This document shows, in pieces, positions 15,278 to 23,900 of a stretch of 47,668 nt of DNA; position 1 is the stretch's first letter; each line of letters starts with the position of its first letter. This stretch comes from an uncultured Mycoplasmatota bacterium. GTDB lineage: Bacteria; Bacillota_I; Bacilli_A; RF39; UBA660. The stretch is taken from contig CAMZCT010000012.1 in NCBI GenBank assembly GCA_947305065.1, positions 1-47,668 of the forward strand, read 5' to 3'. The translations under genes and the position numbers were made by a program. The notes below the pieces were generated by a model. It saw only the letters and a list, made by a program, of their open reading frames with translations, was not told where the DNA came from and did not search any database.

Positions 15278-16588
15278 CTAGTTAGACTTATTAGACTTAT
15301 ATGTTAGATTTGGATGTTGTTTACGAACTTCTTCGATAGTTAATGTTGGACATTCAAATGTTTCAACTATACTTACTAAATCTTTTTTTACTGGTTGACC
15401 ATTTTTGTCTAAAGTTGTTGTACTTTTTACTGGTTCTTCTGTAATCCAATGTCCATAACCTAGTGCAGTTACGTCAACACCTAATTCATATAATTCCTCA
15501 GCATCATATGTAGTATCAGGAGATAAAGTTTTAACAACTCTTAATCCTTCTCTAATTAATTCATTAATCTTTTCATTATGTTCAATACTATAAACTTGAT
15601 CAGTTTCATTATTTGCATCAACAGTTGTTCCATTTGTTTTAAAAGTTGAATAACCTAAGAAGGATTCTATATTTTCATTTTTTAATGTACCTTCAAAGTA
15701 TTTTTCTAAGTTAAATGCTTCTATTAATAAATTTGTGTGAACTGTTTGAATATCAATAAATCCATCTCCATATAATCTACCATCTCTTTCAGTATCAGGA
15801 ACATCGTTTTCTGGGAAAACTATTATTGGTGAACCATCATTTGGAGCAGTAATATCTACTGTTACTTCTACTTCTGGATAATGAATAGTAAGTGTAGTTA
15901 GGTCGGATGATAATTCTCCTCCAGTTGATTTTGATTCATAAACTTCTATTAGATTACCTGCAGCATCAGTTGTTTTTTGTACTTCTTTTAGAGTATAACC
16001 ATATAAATCAGATATATCAGAATTTTCTACATCTTGTCTAACATACCAAGACAAATCATTTCTGATAGCTGATAAAGTTGTAATAATTGTAAAATAATTA
16101 TGAGCATGTAAATCTGCTAAATATTTACCATATTGTTTTAAGAAAGCAGCTACAGCTTTGTCATCTTTCATATCAAGCTTATCATAAGCTGAAATTAACT
16201 TATTATAACTAAATGGCATTTTAACTTCGTTTCCATTTGCATCAATATAATAAGGACTTCTGTAAGAAATTACGTCATCTACTGTAAAATTCTTTGACAA
16301 TTCATCATCATAATAAACACCGTAGTTTTTTTCAATAAAATCTTCAATTTCTAATAAAGCTTCAATACTATCTGTATCTAAATTACAGTCATATGATTTA
16401 TAAGCTTCTTTGATTTTTTTCCAATCTGCACTAGTTCTTGCTTTTTCATCTTTTTCGTCGTCAACATTATGTTCAATGCTTTTTTCTGGAATAGCAGCAC
16501 TAACTACCGTTGAGTTAGTTGCCATTACAGCTACTAAACTAACAGCAAGCAATGTTTCCTTTAATTTTTTTAATCTTTCTCCATTCAT
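15278..16588 (-). CDS. Secreted protein of unknown function
   Basis: A 436-residue protein with a signal peptide (basic start, hydrophobic LLAVSLVAVMATNSTVVSAA, probable cleavage after SAA near residue 32). The mature part is hydrophilic, with an acidic stretch directly after cleavage and mixed helix and strand; no membrane anchor, wall motif or repeats are seen. No family was recognised. It follows two other exported proteins but is transcribed on its own, between a terminator and the FAD gene. The ATG at 16588 has AAGGGATGG nine bases upstream. Confidence 0.6.
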   Translation of the reverse strand: MNGERLKKLKETLLAVSLVAVMATNSTVVSAAIPEKSIEHNVDDEKDEKARTSADWKKIKEAYKSYDCNLDTDSIEALLEIEDFIEKNYGVYYDDELSKNFTVDDVISYRSPYYIDANGNEVKMPFSYNKLISAYDKLDMKDDKAVAAFLKQYGKYLADLHAHNYFTIITTLSAIRNDLSWYVRQDVENSDISDLYGYTLKEVQKTTDAAGNLIEVYESKSTGGELSSDLTTLTIHYPEVEVTVDITAPNDGSPIIVFPENDVPDTERDGRLYGDGFIDIQTVHTNLLIEAFNLEKYFEGTLKNENIESFLGYSTFKTNGTTVDANNETDQVYSIEHNEKINELIREGLRVVKTLSPDTTYDAEELYELGVDVTALGYGHWITEEPVKSTTTLDKNGQPVKKDLVSIVETFECPTLTIEEVRKQHPNLTYKSNKSN

Positions 16589-16636
16589 TTTTTTAAACCA
16601 TCCCTTCGATATGGCTTTTATTTTATCACAATTTTT

Positions 16637-18193
16637 CTAGCTGTCAATTTTTTCTATTATTTTTTTGGCAATTTTAATCCCATCTATAGCAGCAGTAGTT
16701 ATACCGCCTGCATATCCAGCTCCTTCTCCGCAAGGATATAGATTTTTTTCGCTACTTTCTAACTCATCGTTTCTTAGTATAGTAATTGGTGCAGAGCTCC
16801 TTGTTTCAACACCGGTTAAAATGGCATCTGGAGTGGCAAAACCGTGAATTTTTTTATCAAAGTCTATTATCCCCTCTTTTAAAGTCTTATTAATATATTC
16901 GGGAAACAATTCATTTAAATTAGCTAGTGTGTAGCCTGGTTTATAAGTTGGTATTATTTCTCCTATTTTGGTAGATTTTCTATTATTTAAGTAATCTTCT
17001 ACCCTTTGAATTGGTGCATAATTATTAGAACCACCTAGTTTAAAGGCTTTTTGTTCTAATTCTTCTTGAAAATACATTCCAGCTAAAACATCATTGCCGC
17101 TAAAATCAGTTGCTAATACGTTTACTAACAATGCACCATTAGCGTTTTCTTTATCTCTTTTAAAAGATGACATACCATTTGTTACTATAGCACCATTTTC
17201 TGATGAAGAAGCAATCACTTCCCCACCAGGACACATACAAAATGTATAACAAGTCCTATCTTTACCATGGTAAACTAATTTATACTCCGCTGGTGGCAGT
17301 TTTAGTTTAGTTTTAGTTCCGTACTGACTCTCATTTATCTTTTTTTGTTTATGTTCTATTCTTAGACCTACAGAGAAGTTCTTTCTATTCATAGGTATAT
17401 TCTTAGATTTTAATAATTTATAAGTGTCTCTACCACTGTGACCTATTGCTAAGACTAGAGTGTCGGTTTCGAAGGTTTTATTATTACATATTACTTTGAA
17501 AACCCCATCTTTTTTCTCATAATCAAGAAATTTGGTATTAAAGTAATATTCTCCACCTTTTTCTTCTATATACTTTCTCATATTAACTATGATATTTCTT
17601 AAATTATCTGTTCCTATATGAGGTTTATTTATGTATGTAATCTCTTTTGGAGCTCCAAACTTGTAAAAGGTATCTAGTACTTCTTTTATTAAAGGAGAAG
17701 AAACCCCTGTTGTTAATTTTCCATCAGAGAAAGTTCCTGCTCCACCTTCCCCAAACTGAACGTTGCATGATTCATTTAATACGCCAGTATTACGATATTC
17801 TTCTACGGCCTTAACTCTATCTTCTACTTTTGATCCTTGTTCAATTATTATTGGTTTATAACCATATTCACTTAGTTTTAATGCGCAGAATAGTCCAGCC
17901 GGACCTGATCCCACAATAATAGGTTTATAACTGCTTTTTCGACACGGAATTATATCTATTTTTTCTTCTATAGCTACTTTTTTAATATTCGGATATTTAT
18001 TTTCGTCTTTTACCTCTATATTTAGAGCATAATTGTAATAAACATTATTTTTATTACGGGCATCAATAGATTTTTTTACAATGTTATAATCCAAAGTATC
18101 TTGCTTTTCAATTTTATTCTTTTTTAATGCTTCATAAAATACTTCTTCTTCAGTTATATCTTCATATATTTTTAAATTATCTATTCTTAGCAT
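16637..18193 (-). CDS. FAD-dependent dehydrogenase of the COG2509 type
   Basis: A 518-residue cytosolic flavoprotein. After an N-terminal alpha/beta domain (about 1-85) comes the Rossmann motif IIVGSGPAGLFCALKLSEYG, an FGEGGAGTFSDGKLTTG segment, VLAIGHSGRDT, and a C-terminal FAD-binding GEGAGYAGGITTAAIDG. This order is that of the COG2509 family, widespread in anaerobes with unknown substrate. A CYTFCMCPGG segment gives a conserved cysteine cluster near the active site. The ATG at 18193 follows TTGGTGAG; a TTG four codons upstream lies in that site. It diverges from the gene at 18266. Confidence 0.85.
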   Translation of the reverse strand: MLRIDNLKIYEDITEEEVFYEALKKNKIEKQDTLDYNIVKKSIDARNKNNVYYNYALNIEVKDENKYPNIKKVAIEEKIDIIPCRKSSYKPIIVGSGPAGLFCALKLSEYGYKPIIIEQGSKVEDRVKAVEEYRNTGVLNESCNVQFGEGGAGTFSDGKLTTGVSSPLIKEVLDTFYKFGAPKEITYINKPHIGTDNLRNIIVNMRKYIEEKGGEYYFNTKFLDYEKKDGVFKVICNNKTFETDTLVLAIGHSGRDTYKLLKSKNIPMNRKNFSVGLRIEHKQKKINESQYGTKTKLKLPPAEYKLVYHGKDRTCYTFCMCPGGEVIASSSENGAIVTNGMSSFKRDKENANGALLVNVLATDFSGNDVLAGMYFQEELEQKAFKLGGSNNYAPIQRVEDYLNNRKSTKIGEIIPTYKPGYTLANLNELFPEYINKTLKEGIIDFDKKIHGFATPDAILTGVETRSSAPITILRNDELESSEKNLYPCGEGAGYAGGITTAAIDGIKIAKKIIEKIDS

Positions 18194-18210
18194 AAAACTC
18201 ACCAAACATA

Positions 18211-18240
18211 TTGTATCATATTTAAATAGTATGTTATAAT
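18211..18240 (+). promoter_or_regulatory. Extended -10 promoter for the gene at 18266
   Basis: TTGTAT (18211-18216), 18 bases, then TATAAT (18235-18240) preceded by TGT, making an extended -10. A leader of about 20 bases contains AAGGGAGA. Confidence 0.6.
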
Positions 18241-18265
18241 TAAATACAATAGAAGGGAGAATGTT

Positions 18266-18937
18266 ATGACTAAGGGAGAAAAAAAGAGTAATACTAAGAA
18301 AAGAGATTTGGTAAAGGAAGTAAACATGGAATCTGAAGAGAAATGGAGAGGGCTTGAAAACAAGGTATGGACTGTTGCGGAATTCGGTTTCTATGTTGTT
18401 TTATTTACTTTTACTGTTTTTGCAATAGGTTATAGAAGTTCTGCTCTTATAAATGGTAAAAATGGTTATATTGACGATCAAGGCGCTAAATATATTGAAG
18501 CTGGAAATGAAACTGTTTATTATAATGTCGCTAATCAATGCTCAGATTTAGACAATTGTTCAATCAGTTATGAGGCTTCATATCAAAACAGTAATGTTGA
18601 TATAAAATATAATATGGAAGACGGTACTGGTTCTTTAAAAGTTAACAAGATAACTATTGATACTAATCCTGTTACTGAATTTGCCCTATTAAAGAACGGT
18701 TATGTTGCTACATTTATTACTAGAGATGATACTAATAAGATTTCATATTATGATAATGAAGGAAAACTAGTAAGAGAATATAGAACTATATTAAAATCTA
18801 ATGGTAAATTAGATAGTGAAGTTGGTATCTATGCTGTATGTAATAATAGAAAAACAGAAATAGTTAAATATACAATTCAAAGTGATGGTAATTTCTTTGA
18901 AGAATTAATTGGTAGTTATTATAGTGATCAATGCTAA
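18266..18937 (+). CDS. Single-span membrane protein, unknown function
   Basis: A 223-residue protein with a charged cytoplasmic N-terminus (about 35 residues), one membrane span (about 37-57, AEFGFYVVLFTFTVFAIGY) and an extracellular C-terminal domain with four cysteines (two in the QCSDLDNCS pair), compatible with disulphides. The outer domain appears beta-rich. No family recognised. It has its own promoter and shares a bidirectional terminator with the convergent gene at 18971. Confidence 0.6.
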   Translation: MTKGEKKSNTKKRDLVKEVNMESEEKWRGLENKVWTVAEFGFYVVLFTFTVFAIGYRSSALINGKNGYIDDQGAKYIEAGNETVYYNVANQCSDLDNCSISYEASYQNSNVDIKYNMEDGTGSLKVNKITIDTNPVTEFALLKNGYVATFITRDDTNKISYYDNEGKLVREYRTILKSNGKLDSEVGIYAVCNNRKTEIVKYTIQSDGNFFEELIGSYYSDQC

Positions 18938-18967
18938 AAAAACATATAATAATATATGTTTTTTTTT
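18936..18967. terminator. Bidirectional terminator between convergent genes
   Basis: Stem AACATATA/TATATGTT with loop ATAA, an A run on the left and a T run on the right, so it works for 18266-18937 and, read the other way, for 18971-19849. Confidence 0.75.
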
Positions 18968-18970
18968 GCT

Positions 18971-19849
18971 TTAATTTATGTTTTCTTCTAAGATACCTTT
19001 CTTTTCTGATAACCTTTTGATTTCTTCTTCTTGTAACGTTTTTATTTTTTCTTGTATTACTAAATAACCTTCTAATACTTTAGGATCTTCTTCATATGGT
19101 AAAATGATTCTTAATTCTTCCTCTTTGTTAACAACTCTCTTTTCTTTTTTATCATTTAGAAGAAATGATAAGAAAGAATTAATATCATTTTTATATTGTT
19201 TGTAGGTATTATCTAGCAATTCTTTGGTTACTTCTACGTTATTTGAAATTACTAATTCACTTTTAGAAGCAAAATAATAACGATCTAAGTAATAAGAGAT
19301 TAGTGTGGTGTCCAAAAGAGACACGCTTTGCTCTTTTAGATAATCTAATATACTTTTTCTTACACGATAATAATCTTTATTACTGTATAAGGCTTTGTTT
19401 GTTCCTAAAACCATGTCTGCTATACTGCTTATATTATTGTCTAGTAATGGATATATAGATATTATTTTTTCCATATTATTGCTTATTACTCTTTTATTGC
19501 GAAGATTGATAGTAATATTATTCTTGTTAAATAAACTAAGTACTTTTTCAAAATACGGAGATTCATTGCTAGTATTTATTTCATATTTAAGATTTCCTAC
19601 TTTTTCTAGCAGATTTTGATAGATTTTCTTTTTATTATCGTTTTTGGCAAGTAATTTATTACTAACGATGTTTATATAGTTTATTTCTATATTACTATCG
19701 TTTATTCTACTAATTAGCTCGTCAATCTTTTTAGGTGTTTCGTCAAAAAGAATATCATAAAAGATAATATATTTAACTATTTTGGCGTAGTTTGGAGAAT
19801 TTAAATACTTTTTAAAAGATGGGCTTTGCAAATAATCATTTAGTTGCAA
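18971..19849 (-). CDS. Unknown helical cytosolic protein, TTG start
   Basis: About 292 residues, highly helical, with a charged coiled-coil-like C-terminus (LVIQEKIKTLQEEEIKRLSEKK). No family recognised. The likely start is the TTG at 19849: GGAGGTGG lies just before it, while the upstream in-frame ATG and GTG at 19864-19859 are part of that site. It overlaps the upstream 71-residue gene by 14 bases, so the two are translationally coupled and probably work together. There is no signal peptide or membrane span. Confidence 0.55.
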   Translation of the reverse strand: MQLNDYLQSPSFKKYLNSPNYAKIVKYIIFYDILFDETPKKIDELISRINDSNIEINYINIVSNKLLAKNDNKKKIYQNLLEKVGNLKYEINTSNESPYFEKVLSLFNKNNITINLRNKRVISNNMEKIISIYPLLDNNISSIADMVLGTNKALYSNKDYYRVRKSILDYLKEQSVSLLDTTLISYYLDRYYFASKSELVISNNVEVTKELLDNTYKQYKNDINSFLSFLLNDKKEKRVVNKEEELRIILPYEEDPKVLEGYLVIQEKIKTLQEEEIKRLSEKKGILEENIN

Positions 19850-20051
19850 CTTTACCACCTCCATTTAAATAATCAGATATATTTTTTATTATTTCACTTA
19901 GCAGTTCTTTTTTTTGGGCATAAATATCTATTACTTTATCGTTTCTAGCGATTATCTGTTTAATTATTTCTAGTTGGGTTTTGATATCATATTGAGTTAT
20001 ATCTATTCCATACTTAGTAGCAAGAAGCAACCGGATTTTTTCCCAAAACAT
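19836..20051 (-). CDS. Small helical protein, unknown function
   Basis: A 71-residue protein starting MFWEKIRLLLATKYG, mostly helical, ending with a Gly-rich stretch whose codons double as the ribosome binding site of the next gene. The ATG at 20051 follows ATAGGTGA; a GTG three codons upstream is within that site. A TATAAT at 20073-20078 may be its -10. It is in the size range of WXG100 proteins but has no WxG turn, so that is not claimed. Confidence 0.5.
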   Translation of the reverse strand: MFWEKIRLLLATKYGIDITQYDIKTQLEIIKQIIARNDKVIDIYAQKKELLSEIIKNISDYLNGGGKVATK

Positions 20052-20130
20052 ATTTATCACCTATCCTATAATAATTATATAGAACATTTTAGTTAAAGTA
20101 AATAACCCCAGATAAATTTATAAAAATAAA

Positions 20131-20150
20131 AAATAGTATTTCTACTATTT
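20131..20150 (-). terminator. Terminator of the rubrerythrin gene
   Basis: Stem AAATAGTA/TACTATTT with loop GAAA on the minus strand, immediately after the TAA stop and followed by TTTATTTTT. Confidence 0.75.
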
Positions 20151-20690
20151 TTAATAATTCTCACTTTTAAGTTCAAAATAACTTTGAGGATGAGCACATA
20201 CTGGACAGATATTTGGAGCTTTTTTACCAATTACAATATGTCCACAGTTACGACAAATCCAGATACATTCTTCATCTCTTGAGAAGACAACTTCATCTTC
20301 GATATTTTTTAATAGTTTTCTGTATCTTTCTTCATGATGTTTTTCTATTTCTCCTACTGCTCTAAATTTAGCAGCTATTGCTTTAAATCCCTCTTCTTCA
20401 GCAACACGAGCGAATTCATCATACATATCAGTCCATTCATAGTTTTCACCATCAGCTGCAGCTTTTAAGTTTTCAATAGTACTAGGTACTTCACCACCAT
20501 TTAATTCTTTGAACCACATTTTAGCATGTTCTTTTTCATTATTAGCTGTTTCTTCAAAAATAGCAGCTATTTGTTCATATCCATCTTTTTTTGCTTTAGA
20601 AGCAAAATAAGTATACTTATTTCTTGCTTGTGATTCTCCTGCAAATGCAGTAAGTAAGTTTTGTTCTGTTTTAGATCCTTTTAATTCCAT
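20151..20690 (-). CDS. rbr: Rubrerythrin
   Basis: A 179-residue cytosolic peroxidase of anaerobes. The N-terminal four-helix domain has the diiron ligands in [28 protein letters not shown] and [11 protein letters not shown], and the C-terminal rubredoxin-like domain has ICRNCG and [12 protein letters not shown] for one iron. It reduces hydrogen peroxide with electrons from rubredoxin or NAD(P)H systems. Monocistronic, ribosome binding site AGAGGAT. It suggests an anaerobic or microaerophilic host exposed to oxidative stress. Confidence 0.95.
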   Translation of the reverse strand: MELKGSKTEQNLLTAFAGESQARNKYTYFASKAKKDGYEQIAAIFEETANNEKEHAKMWFKELNGGEVPSTIENLKAAADGENYEWTDMYDEFARVAEEEGFKAIAAKFRAVGEIEKHHEERYRKLLKNIEDEVVFSRDEECIWICRNCGHIVIGKKAPNICPVCAHPQSYFELKSENY

Positions 20691-20720
20691 AAAAATCCTC
20701 TTTTCTATAAATTATTATAT

Positions 20721-21911
20721 CTAATTGCGGAGTAAAAGTAAATTAATAAATAAGATAAATACTATACCTCCAATTAAGACAATAAGGACAGTAAAGGCTA
20801 TATTATTGGTTCTACTCATATTAAAAATATCATCTTCTAAATAAACATTATAAGTATCTATTACTTCATCACCAACTAAAATGTCGATATAACCTAGATT
20901 GTCTCCTTTTTTATAGTTACTATCTATTTCTTTAGCTAGATTATAACGAAGATTTACTTTACTCATTTCTTCCTCATTTAGGAATTCTCTAACATCGTCT
21001 TTAACCATTGGGATGTAAATGTCGGTAGTACTATTTTTAACTTTTACTATAGGTAAATTTTTATTTTTTAGTAATACAATTCTATTATCATATTTATGTT
21101 TTTTTACATAATCTATTATTTTATATGTATCAAGGACATGAGTAGTTAGTTTTTCATTTTCTTTACTCTTCATTACTACTATTATGTAATCAATATTGTT
21201 TATAGTAGATGTTGATGCTAGTAAAAGACCAGCTTCTGGAGTATAACCAGATTTATTTCCAGTAATCAAAGTATCATCTAATCCGTGATATATAGCAAAG
21301 TTTCTAGTTGAATTGTATGCCACCAAACCGTTTGTCATTATATAAGAAGTTGATTTGAAAATAGTATTAAATGTTGGATTCTTTAACGATTCTTCTAATA
21401 ATAACCCTATTTCACGGGCAGTAGATACGTTATTATCGTCTCCTCCATAAGAATCCTTAAATTTTGTGTTTTTTAAATCTAGTTTTTTGGCTTCTTGATT
21501 CATTAACTCAACGAAATTCTTGGGATTTCCACTAGTATGGTAAGCAAGTGTTTGCGCAGCATCGGCACCAGATACAAGCATCAAACCGTATAATAAATCT
21601 TTAAAGGTAACAACCATACCCGGTTCTAAACCAACACAAGTAAATCCTGCCAAATCAGCTACATCTTGTTCGGTTATTGTAACTCTAGCGTTTAAATTTT
21701 CAACATTATCAATTACAGCATAAGCTGTCATTATTTTCGTTAAAGATGCCAGTATTTCTCTTTGATCAGCGTTTTTTGTATAAACTATTTTATCATCGGA
21801 AGTATTTATTAAAATAGCACTTTCTGCTGTTATATCTACTGGTAATTCTAAAGATTTAGGAGTAGAAATTAACAAAGTAAAAAGGCAAATAAAAAATATT
21901 ACTTTTTTCAT
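20721..21911 (-). CDS. D-alanyl-D-alanine carboxypeptidase (PBP5/DacA type)
   Basis: A 396-residue exported enzyme that trims the terminal D-Ala of peptidoglycan stem peptides. Signal peptide 1-20; catalytic SLTK at 56-59; second motif SGA at 114-116, where most family members have SGN or SAN; third motif KSG in TGNKSGYTPEAG. After a PBP5-type C-terminal beta domain it ends in a true membrane span (FTVLIVLIGGIVFILFINLLLL) rather than an amphipathic helix. The Asn-to-Ala change may lower activity or reflect a clade variant. Ribosome binding site AGGAGTGA. Confidence 0.88.
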   Translation of the reverse strand: MKKVIFFICLFTLLISTPKSLELPVDITAESAILINTSDDKIVYTKNADQREILASLTKIMTAYAVIDNVENLNARVTITEQDVADLAGFTCVGLEPGMVVTFKDLLYGLMLVSGADAAQTLAYHTSGNPKNFVELMNQEAKKLDLKNTKFKDSYGGDDNNVSTAREIGLLLEESLKNPTFNTIFKSTSYIMTNGLVAYNSTRNFAIYHGLDDTLITGNKSGYTPEAGLLLASTSTINNIDYIIVVMKSKENEKLTTHVLDTYKIIDYVKKHKYDNRIVLLKNKNLPIVKVKNSTTDIYIPMVKDDVREFLNEEEMSKVNLRYNLAKEIDSNYKKGDNLGYIDILVGDEVIDTYNVYLEDDIFNMSRTNNIAFTVLIVLIGGIVFILFINLLLLRN

Positions 21912-21956
21912 TCTATCACTCCTATTATGTTATTTTATCATATATTAATCAATAAT

Positions 21957-21978
21957 AAAAGGCTCCTTTCGGAGTCTT
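21957..21978 (-). terminator. Terminator of the kinase-like gene pair
   Basis: Stem with one mismatch closed by a GAAA tetraloop (CTCC-GAAA-GGAG core) and followed by TTTTATTATT on the minus strand, three bases past the stop at 21981. Confidence 0.65.
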
Positions 21979-21980
21979 GA

Positions 21981-22847
21981 TTATAGTGTAGAATTATTAT
22001 AAAAAGCTTTTTTGTTTTTATGTAATGTATATGTAAGGTAACCAGCTTTTTTTCTTCCTTCGAACGAGTATCCATCATCAATCAATTCGTATAGCGAATC
22101 CCCTATTATTTGATTAGGTTCATCTTCAGAAAGTGTTATAAGGGATTTTTTATATAATTCTGATCCCTGAGGTATATTTAAACAATCTAAGTAATACATA
22201 TATTTTCGCATTTCTTCATTTGTATCATATGGATAAAAATTTCTTTTGCTATCCATAATTAGATATAATAAAGCATAGATACTTCTAATATCTAATTGTT
22301 TGTTTGGATATAAATACTCTCCCTTTTTGTCTTCAAAACATTTATTTACACCAAGAGCATATTTTCCATTAGCTAGTAGTTCCCCACTCATTTTACTTGA
22401 AAAGCCTGTACAATAATAATCATCAAAAACAACATCATCGCTATCTATTGCCCTATATGCTATTTCTCCGTTTTTCTTTTGAATGATTATATTCTCTCCG
22501 TTAGCAATGTCAGGAAAAACAAATTTTTCGGCTGCCATTACGTCTTTTTCTATGTTTCTTATTAAGCGTGCACAAGTTCTTATATCTATACCATTGTTTC
22601 TTATATAATCGTATAAGATTTCTCCTTCTACAAATTGTTGTAGTGTTTTAAAACTTGTTCCTTCAATTTGCAATACCTTTTCTGGTCTTATAAAAAATTC
22701 TGGCCAATCTGGGTGATTCTTTTCTACTATCATTTTATTTCTAAAATTTACTAAATCGTCTAATTCATCTTTAGATTTATCTTTAGCTATATATTCTTTG
22801 ATAATTTTACCAGGATATTTAGAATCAAAATATAATCGTGCTCTCAT
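21981..22847 (-). CDS. Protein-kinase-like protein (possible pseudokinase), paralogue A
   Basis: A 288-residue soluble protein paralogous to its neighbour at 22933-23784. The layout resembles a degenerate protein kinase: an N-lobe strand with a Lys (IIKEYI), a hinge-like LQQFVEGEILYDYI (69-82), a catalytic-loop-like FPDIANGENIIIQ (D113, N119), a metal-motif-like AIDSDDVVF (D135, D137, D138) and a helix-F-like DIRSIYALLYLI (D186). There is no HRD and the Asp-Asn spacing is one longer than usual, so catalysis is doubtful. No membrane span is present. Fold call is inference; no named family recognised. It could instead be a lineage-specific unknown. Confidence 0.55.
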   Translation of the reverse strand: MRARLYFDSKYPGKIIKEYIAKDKSKDELDDLVNFRNKMIVEKNHPDWPEFFIRPEKVLQIEGTSFKTLQQFVEGEILYDYIRNNGIDIRTCARLIRNIEKDVMAAEKFVFPDIANGENIIIQKKNGEIAYRAIDSDDVVFDDYYCTGFSSKMSGELLANGKYALGVNKCFEDKKGEYLYPNKQLDIRSIYALLYLIMDSKRNFYPYDTNEEMRKYMYYLDCLNIPQGSELYKKSLITLSEDEPNQIIGDSLYELIDDGYSFEGRKKAGYLTYTLHKNKKAFYNNSTL

Positions 22848-22932
22848 ACTTATTCCCCTTAAACAGTTTTATTTCGTAATGACGGAATTAATTATAGCTC
22901 TTTTTTAAACATATAGCAATAACAACAGATTC

Positions 22933-23784
22933 CTAGCCATTAAAATACCATCTGTTCTTTTTTAAGCAATAACGATTATCTTGCTTATCAAATTCATATC
23001 CTAACTCTGCTAATTCAAATAAAGCGTTACCAATCGGTTCATTTGGTTGGGTATCCGATAGCGTTTGCAGGCTTTTTTGGTAAAGCTCACTCTCAACTGG
23101 AATATTTAGATTTCTTAGAAATGCTTTATAATCTTCAAAATTTTTTTGCCAGAGACACGGATAGAAAGATTCTTTAGAATTAAATATAATGTATAATAAA
23201 GCAAATATACTTCTTATATCCATTTGTTTGTTTGGAATAACGCCCTCTATGCATTTTTCTAATCCAGCGGCATACGCATCATTCTTTAGTAAAGAAAGCG
23301 ATATTCCTAAAGCTCCTCTATTTATGCGGCGATATTCTCCAAATAACACATCATCTGGATCTATACATTTATAATTTTGCATTGGTGTTGGCGATGGTAT
23401 AATCATTATGTTTTTTGAATTTGCTAAATCAGGAAATATATAATCTTCAGCACCAAGCACATCACTTTCAAGATTATTTATGAAACGAGCACAGGTTGTA
23501 ATGCTTATTTCGTTACTTTTTAAATATTCTTTTAATGTCATTCCATTCGCCAAAAATGGATATCCCGCTCTAAATGATCCGGATCTTATTTTGGATACTA
23601 TTTGAGGTTTAAACATAAACCCTGGCCAATTCTCGTCTTTTTGGATGGCAATAAGTTTCTTTCTTTCTCTTTCTAATTCTCTAATAAACTCAGAACTATA
23701 TTGTTTAAAGATTATTCCTGGAAATTTAGAATCTATATATATTTCAATTTCTGCTGTTTTTTTTATGTATGATCTTTTACCCAT
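22933..23784 (-). CDS. Protein-kinase-like protein (possible pseudokinase), paralogue B
   Basis: A 283-residue paralogue of 21981-22847, aligned over nearly the whole length (shared ATTCAR/RTCAR-type helix, PNKQxDIRSIxALLYxI, ESELYxKSL, GxxLxEL). Kinase-like marks: FPDLANSKNIMI (D119, N125), CIDPDDVLFGEY (D142, D144, D145), MDIRSIFALLYII (D189). The catalytic loop again lacks His-Arg before Asp. The ATG at 23784 has GGAGGTTG nine bases upstream; an upstream GTG is inside the site. The two copies are 85 bases apart, with a weak hairpin between, and follow mraY. Substrate or partner unknown. Confidence 0.55.
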   Translation of the reverse strand: MGKRSYIKKTAEIEIYIDSKFPGIIFKQYSSEFIRELERERKKLIAIQKDENWPGFMFKPQIVSKIRSGSFRAGYPFLANGMTLKEYLKSNEISITTCARFINNLESDVLGAEDYIFPDLANSKNIMIIPSPTPMQNYKCIDPDDVLFGEYRRINRGALGISLSLLKNDAYAAGLEKCIEGVIPNKQMDIRSIFALLYIIFNSKESFYPCLWQKNFEDYKAFLRNLNIPVESELYQKSLQTLSDTQPNEPIGNALFELAELGYEFDKQDNRYCLKKNRWYFNG

Positions 23785-23874
23785 AGTTACAACCTCCACC
23801 CTTTTTAATTAGTTAGTACTAAAATTGTCCAATATTATACCTTATTATTATAATAAATCAATTTTTCTCATATA

Positions 23875-23900
23875 AAAAGATTGGATTATGCCAATCTTTT
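23875..23900 (-). terminator. Terminator of mraY
   Basis: Perfect 10-bp stem AAAAGATTGG/CCAATCTTTT with a 6-base loop; the mraY TAA stop overlaps the first arm. TATA-rich downstream. Confidence 0.7.

Noticed and set aside
19836-20051. Possible WXG100 (EsxA-like) substrate
   Set aside because: The size and helical content fit, but there is no WxG turn or central helix-turn-helix pattern.
22848-22955. Hairpin AACAGAT/ATCTGTT near the end of kinase-like paralogue B
   Set aside because: The loop is long and no T run follows, so it is not convincing as a terminator or attenuator.
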